Origin: an uncultured Atopobium sp.
GTDB taxonomy: Bacteria > Actinomycetota > Coriobacteriia > Coriobacteriales > Atopobiaceae
DNA: 5,981 bases
NCBI GenBank assembly: GCA_938036925.1
Contig: CALHVU010000041.1
Coordinates: forward strand, 1 to 5,981
Direction of reading: 5' to 3'
The notes under the pieces were generated by a model that was not told where the DNA came from, did no database searches, and saw only the letters and a list, made by a program, of their open reading frames with translations. Of this stretch, positions 5,322 through 5,981 are shown in pieces (the stretch's first letter is position 1; the number at the start of each line of letters is the position of its first letter). A program made the position numbers and the translations under genes.

Positions 5322-5341
5322 ACGGCGCCCGTAGGCGCCGT
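5322..5341 (-). other. Stable hairpin with UACG tetraloop between the two tRNA-Ser genes
   Basis: ACGGCGCC (5322-5329) and GGCGCCGT (5334-5341) form a perfect, GC-rich 8-bp stem. In the minus-strand RNA the loop is UACG closed by C-G, which is an UNCG-type tetraloop known for exceptional stability; the plus-strand loop CGUA is not. Only TTTC follows on the minus strand, so it would be a weak terminator. A role in tRNA precursor processing or partial termination between the tRNAs is inferred. Confidence 0.6.
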
Positions 5342-5349
5342 GAAAATTC

Positions 5350-5440
5350 TGGCGGAGAGTCAGGGATTTGAACCCTGGAGACGCTTTAGACGCCTACACG
5401 ATTTCCAATCGTGCTCCTTCGGCCACTCGGACAACTCTCC
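5350..5440 (-). tRNA. tRNA-Ser (anticodon GGA)
   Basis: Read on the minus strand, the acceptor stem GGAGAGT pairs with ACTCTCC, followed by discriminator G and an encoded CCA (5350-5352). The T-arm is CAGGG-TTCAAAT-CCCTG. The anticodon stem-loop CACGA-TTGGAAA-TCGTG gives GGA at 5404-5406, reading UCC and UCU. A long variable arm (AGGCG/CGTCT) confirms a class II serine tRNA. Confidence 0.96.
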
Positions 5441-5459
5441 ATATAAAACCGCACGGGAC

Positions 5460-5465
5460 AGTATA
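5460..5465 (-). promoter_or_regulatory. Candidate -10 element for the tRNA-Ser genes
   Basis: TATACT on the minus strand matches TATAAT at five of six positions and ends 19 nt before the mature tRNA-Ser(GGA). That spacing would put the start near 5453. No good -35 is visible at 16-18 nt, so confidence is moderate. Confidence 0.4.
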
Positions 5466-5484
5466 GCGGATTTCTCACCAATAT

Positions 5485-5534
5485 AGAACGAGAAGTTCTG
5501 TGTATTTTTAATACTTGTGTAGTATTGTCATACT
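5485..5534. promoter_or_regulatory. Operator-like dyads in the divergent tRNA-Ser / TRIC intergenic region
   Basis: AGAAC-N5-GTTCT (5485-5499) is one inverted repeat. Downstream, AATACT (5510-5515) and AGTATT (5521-5526) form a second, and AGTAT (5521-5525) with ATACT (5530-5534) a third that shares its arm with the second. The three ATACT/AGTAT half-sites are spaced about 10 and 9 bp apart, close to one helical turn. They could bind a regulator of the TRIC gene. No known regulator motif is recognised. Confidence 0.3.
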
Positions 5535-5565
5535 CATAAAACAAAAACACCAGTAGGAGGTATGG

Positions 5566-5981
5566 ATGCCACCGTTTTTCTCGCCTTATGGCACAGATGC
5601 AATTTCTGTGGGCATCCCCTACTGGCTGGACCTTCTAACAGTAATTATTGGTGCAATCTCGGGAATCTTGGTTGCAAGAGATCGTCACTTGGACCTTGTG
5701 GGCTTTGTGGGTCTTGGCCTTTTGGGCGGTCTGGGCGGCGGGCTTATCAGGGACGTCATGATGCAAGAAGGCGGCGTCTACATGCTCAACTCGCCCTACG
5801 CCATTCCGGCGGCGGTGCTAACTGCCATGCTCCTCTTTATGTTCCCCGAGCCGCTTGGTAGATTTCCTCGCATGCTTGAGTGGACCGACATTATCTCCGT
5901 TGGCCTCTTTGCTGTTGTTGGTACCGATAAAGCCCTGGTATATCACCTGCTTCCCTTCTCGGTCATTCTGATGGGAAGCAT
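5566..5981 (+). CDS. TRIC/UPF0126-type (YicG-like) membrane protein, N-terminal part (cut by window edge)
   Basis: The frame starting at the second of two overlapping ATGs stays open to the end of the window (138 codons). It begins MPPFFSPYGTDAISVGIPYW, then LDLLTVIIGAISGILVARDR and LDLVGFVGLGLLGGLGGG followed by LIRDVM. The Gly-rich G-G-G-x-x-R-D block after a first membrane segment, and GLFAVVGTDKAL near 118-129, match the duplicated repeats of TRIC-like/UPF0126 cation-channel proteins. About 18 extra residues precede the usual start of the family. AGGAGG (5555-5560) lies 5 nt before this ATG. The ATG at 5562 is only 1 nt from it and opens an unrelated frame. An in-frame TAG at 5554-5556 rules out an earlier start. 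The function, an ion channel, is inferred from the family. Confidence 0.85.
   Translation, partial: MPPFFSPYGTDAISVGIPYWLDLLTVIIGAISGILVARDRHLDLVGFVGLGLLGGLGGGLIRDVMMQEGGVYMLNSPYAIPAAVLTAMLLFMFPEPLGRFPRMLEWTDIISVGLFAVVGTDKALVYHLLPFSVILMGS

Noticed and set aside
5221..5440. tRNA-Ser genes as an integration site for a mobile element
   Set aside because: No integrase gene and no repeated tRNA 3' end elsewhere in the window.
5485..5499. AGAAC-N5-GTTCT as a LexA (SOS) box
   Set aside because: The Gram-positive SOS box has GAAC-N4-GTTC; the spacer here is 5 nt and the flanking bases differ.
5562..5861. A 99-residue plus-strand frame starting at the first ATG after AGGAGGT
   Set aside because: The ATG is too close to the ribosome binding site and the frame is a shadow of the TRIC-like gene at 5566.

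Overview
The window looks like a stretch of moderate-GC bacterial chromosome. The most likely source is an actinobacterium of the class Coriobacteriia (Atopobium/Lancefieldella/Olsenella type). The grounds are the order rpsF-ssb-rpsR-DUF2232-rplI-dnaB, the protein family style, and a DUF4013-like membrane protein with an Ala/Pro tail. This assignment is inferred from family recognition; no database search was run.

Layout from right to left. Nearly everything is on the minus strand. At the right edge a plus-strand gene for a TRIC/UPF0126-type membrane protein starts at 5566 and runs off the window. It is divergent from two minus-strand serine tRNA genes, tRNA-Ser(GGA) at 5350-5440 and tRNA-Ser(CGA) at 5221-5311. 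A very stable hairpin with a UACG loop separates the two tRNAs. Next comes a minus-strand gene (3713-5101) for a polytopic DUF4013-like membrane protein with a tail of about 175 residues rich in Ala, Pro and Val, closed by a strong intrinsic terminator (3651-3693).

The core of the window is a compact five-gene minus-strand operon: rpsF (bS6), ssb (single-strand binding protein), rpsR (bS18, zinc-ribbon form), a DUF2232/YybS-like membrane protein and rplI (bL9). Gene spacing is 32-52 nt. The operon has an extended -10 promoter candidate at about 3477-3485. Its short leader carries a perfect 8-bp hairpin just upstream of a strong ribosome binding site, where S6:S18 autoregulation would be expected. 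An intrinsic terminator at 469-508 ends the operon about 130 nt after rplI. A 337-nt AT-rich region without a convincing gene then leads to the first 45 codons of dnaB (replicative helicase), which leaves the window on the left.

The operon joins ribosomal small-subunit platform proteins (S6 and S18 bind 16S rRNA together), large-subunit L9, SSB and, behind a terminator, the replicative helicase. This is a widely conserved translation/replication neighbourhood. I see no mobile element, CRISPR array, phage or defence system. The points worth a second look are the rpsF leader, the dyads sitting on stop codons, the internally duplicated Ala/Pro tail, and the phased ATACT/AGTAT half-sites upstream of the TRIC gene.
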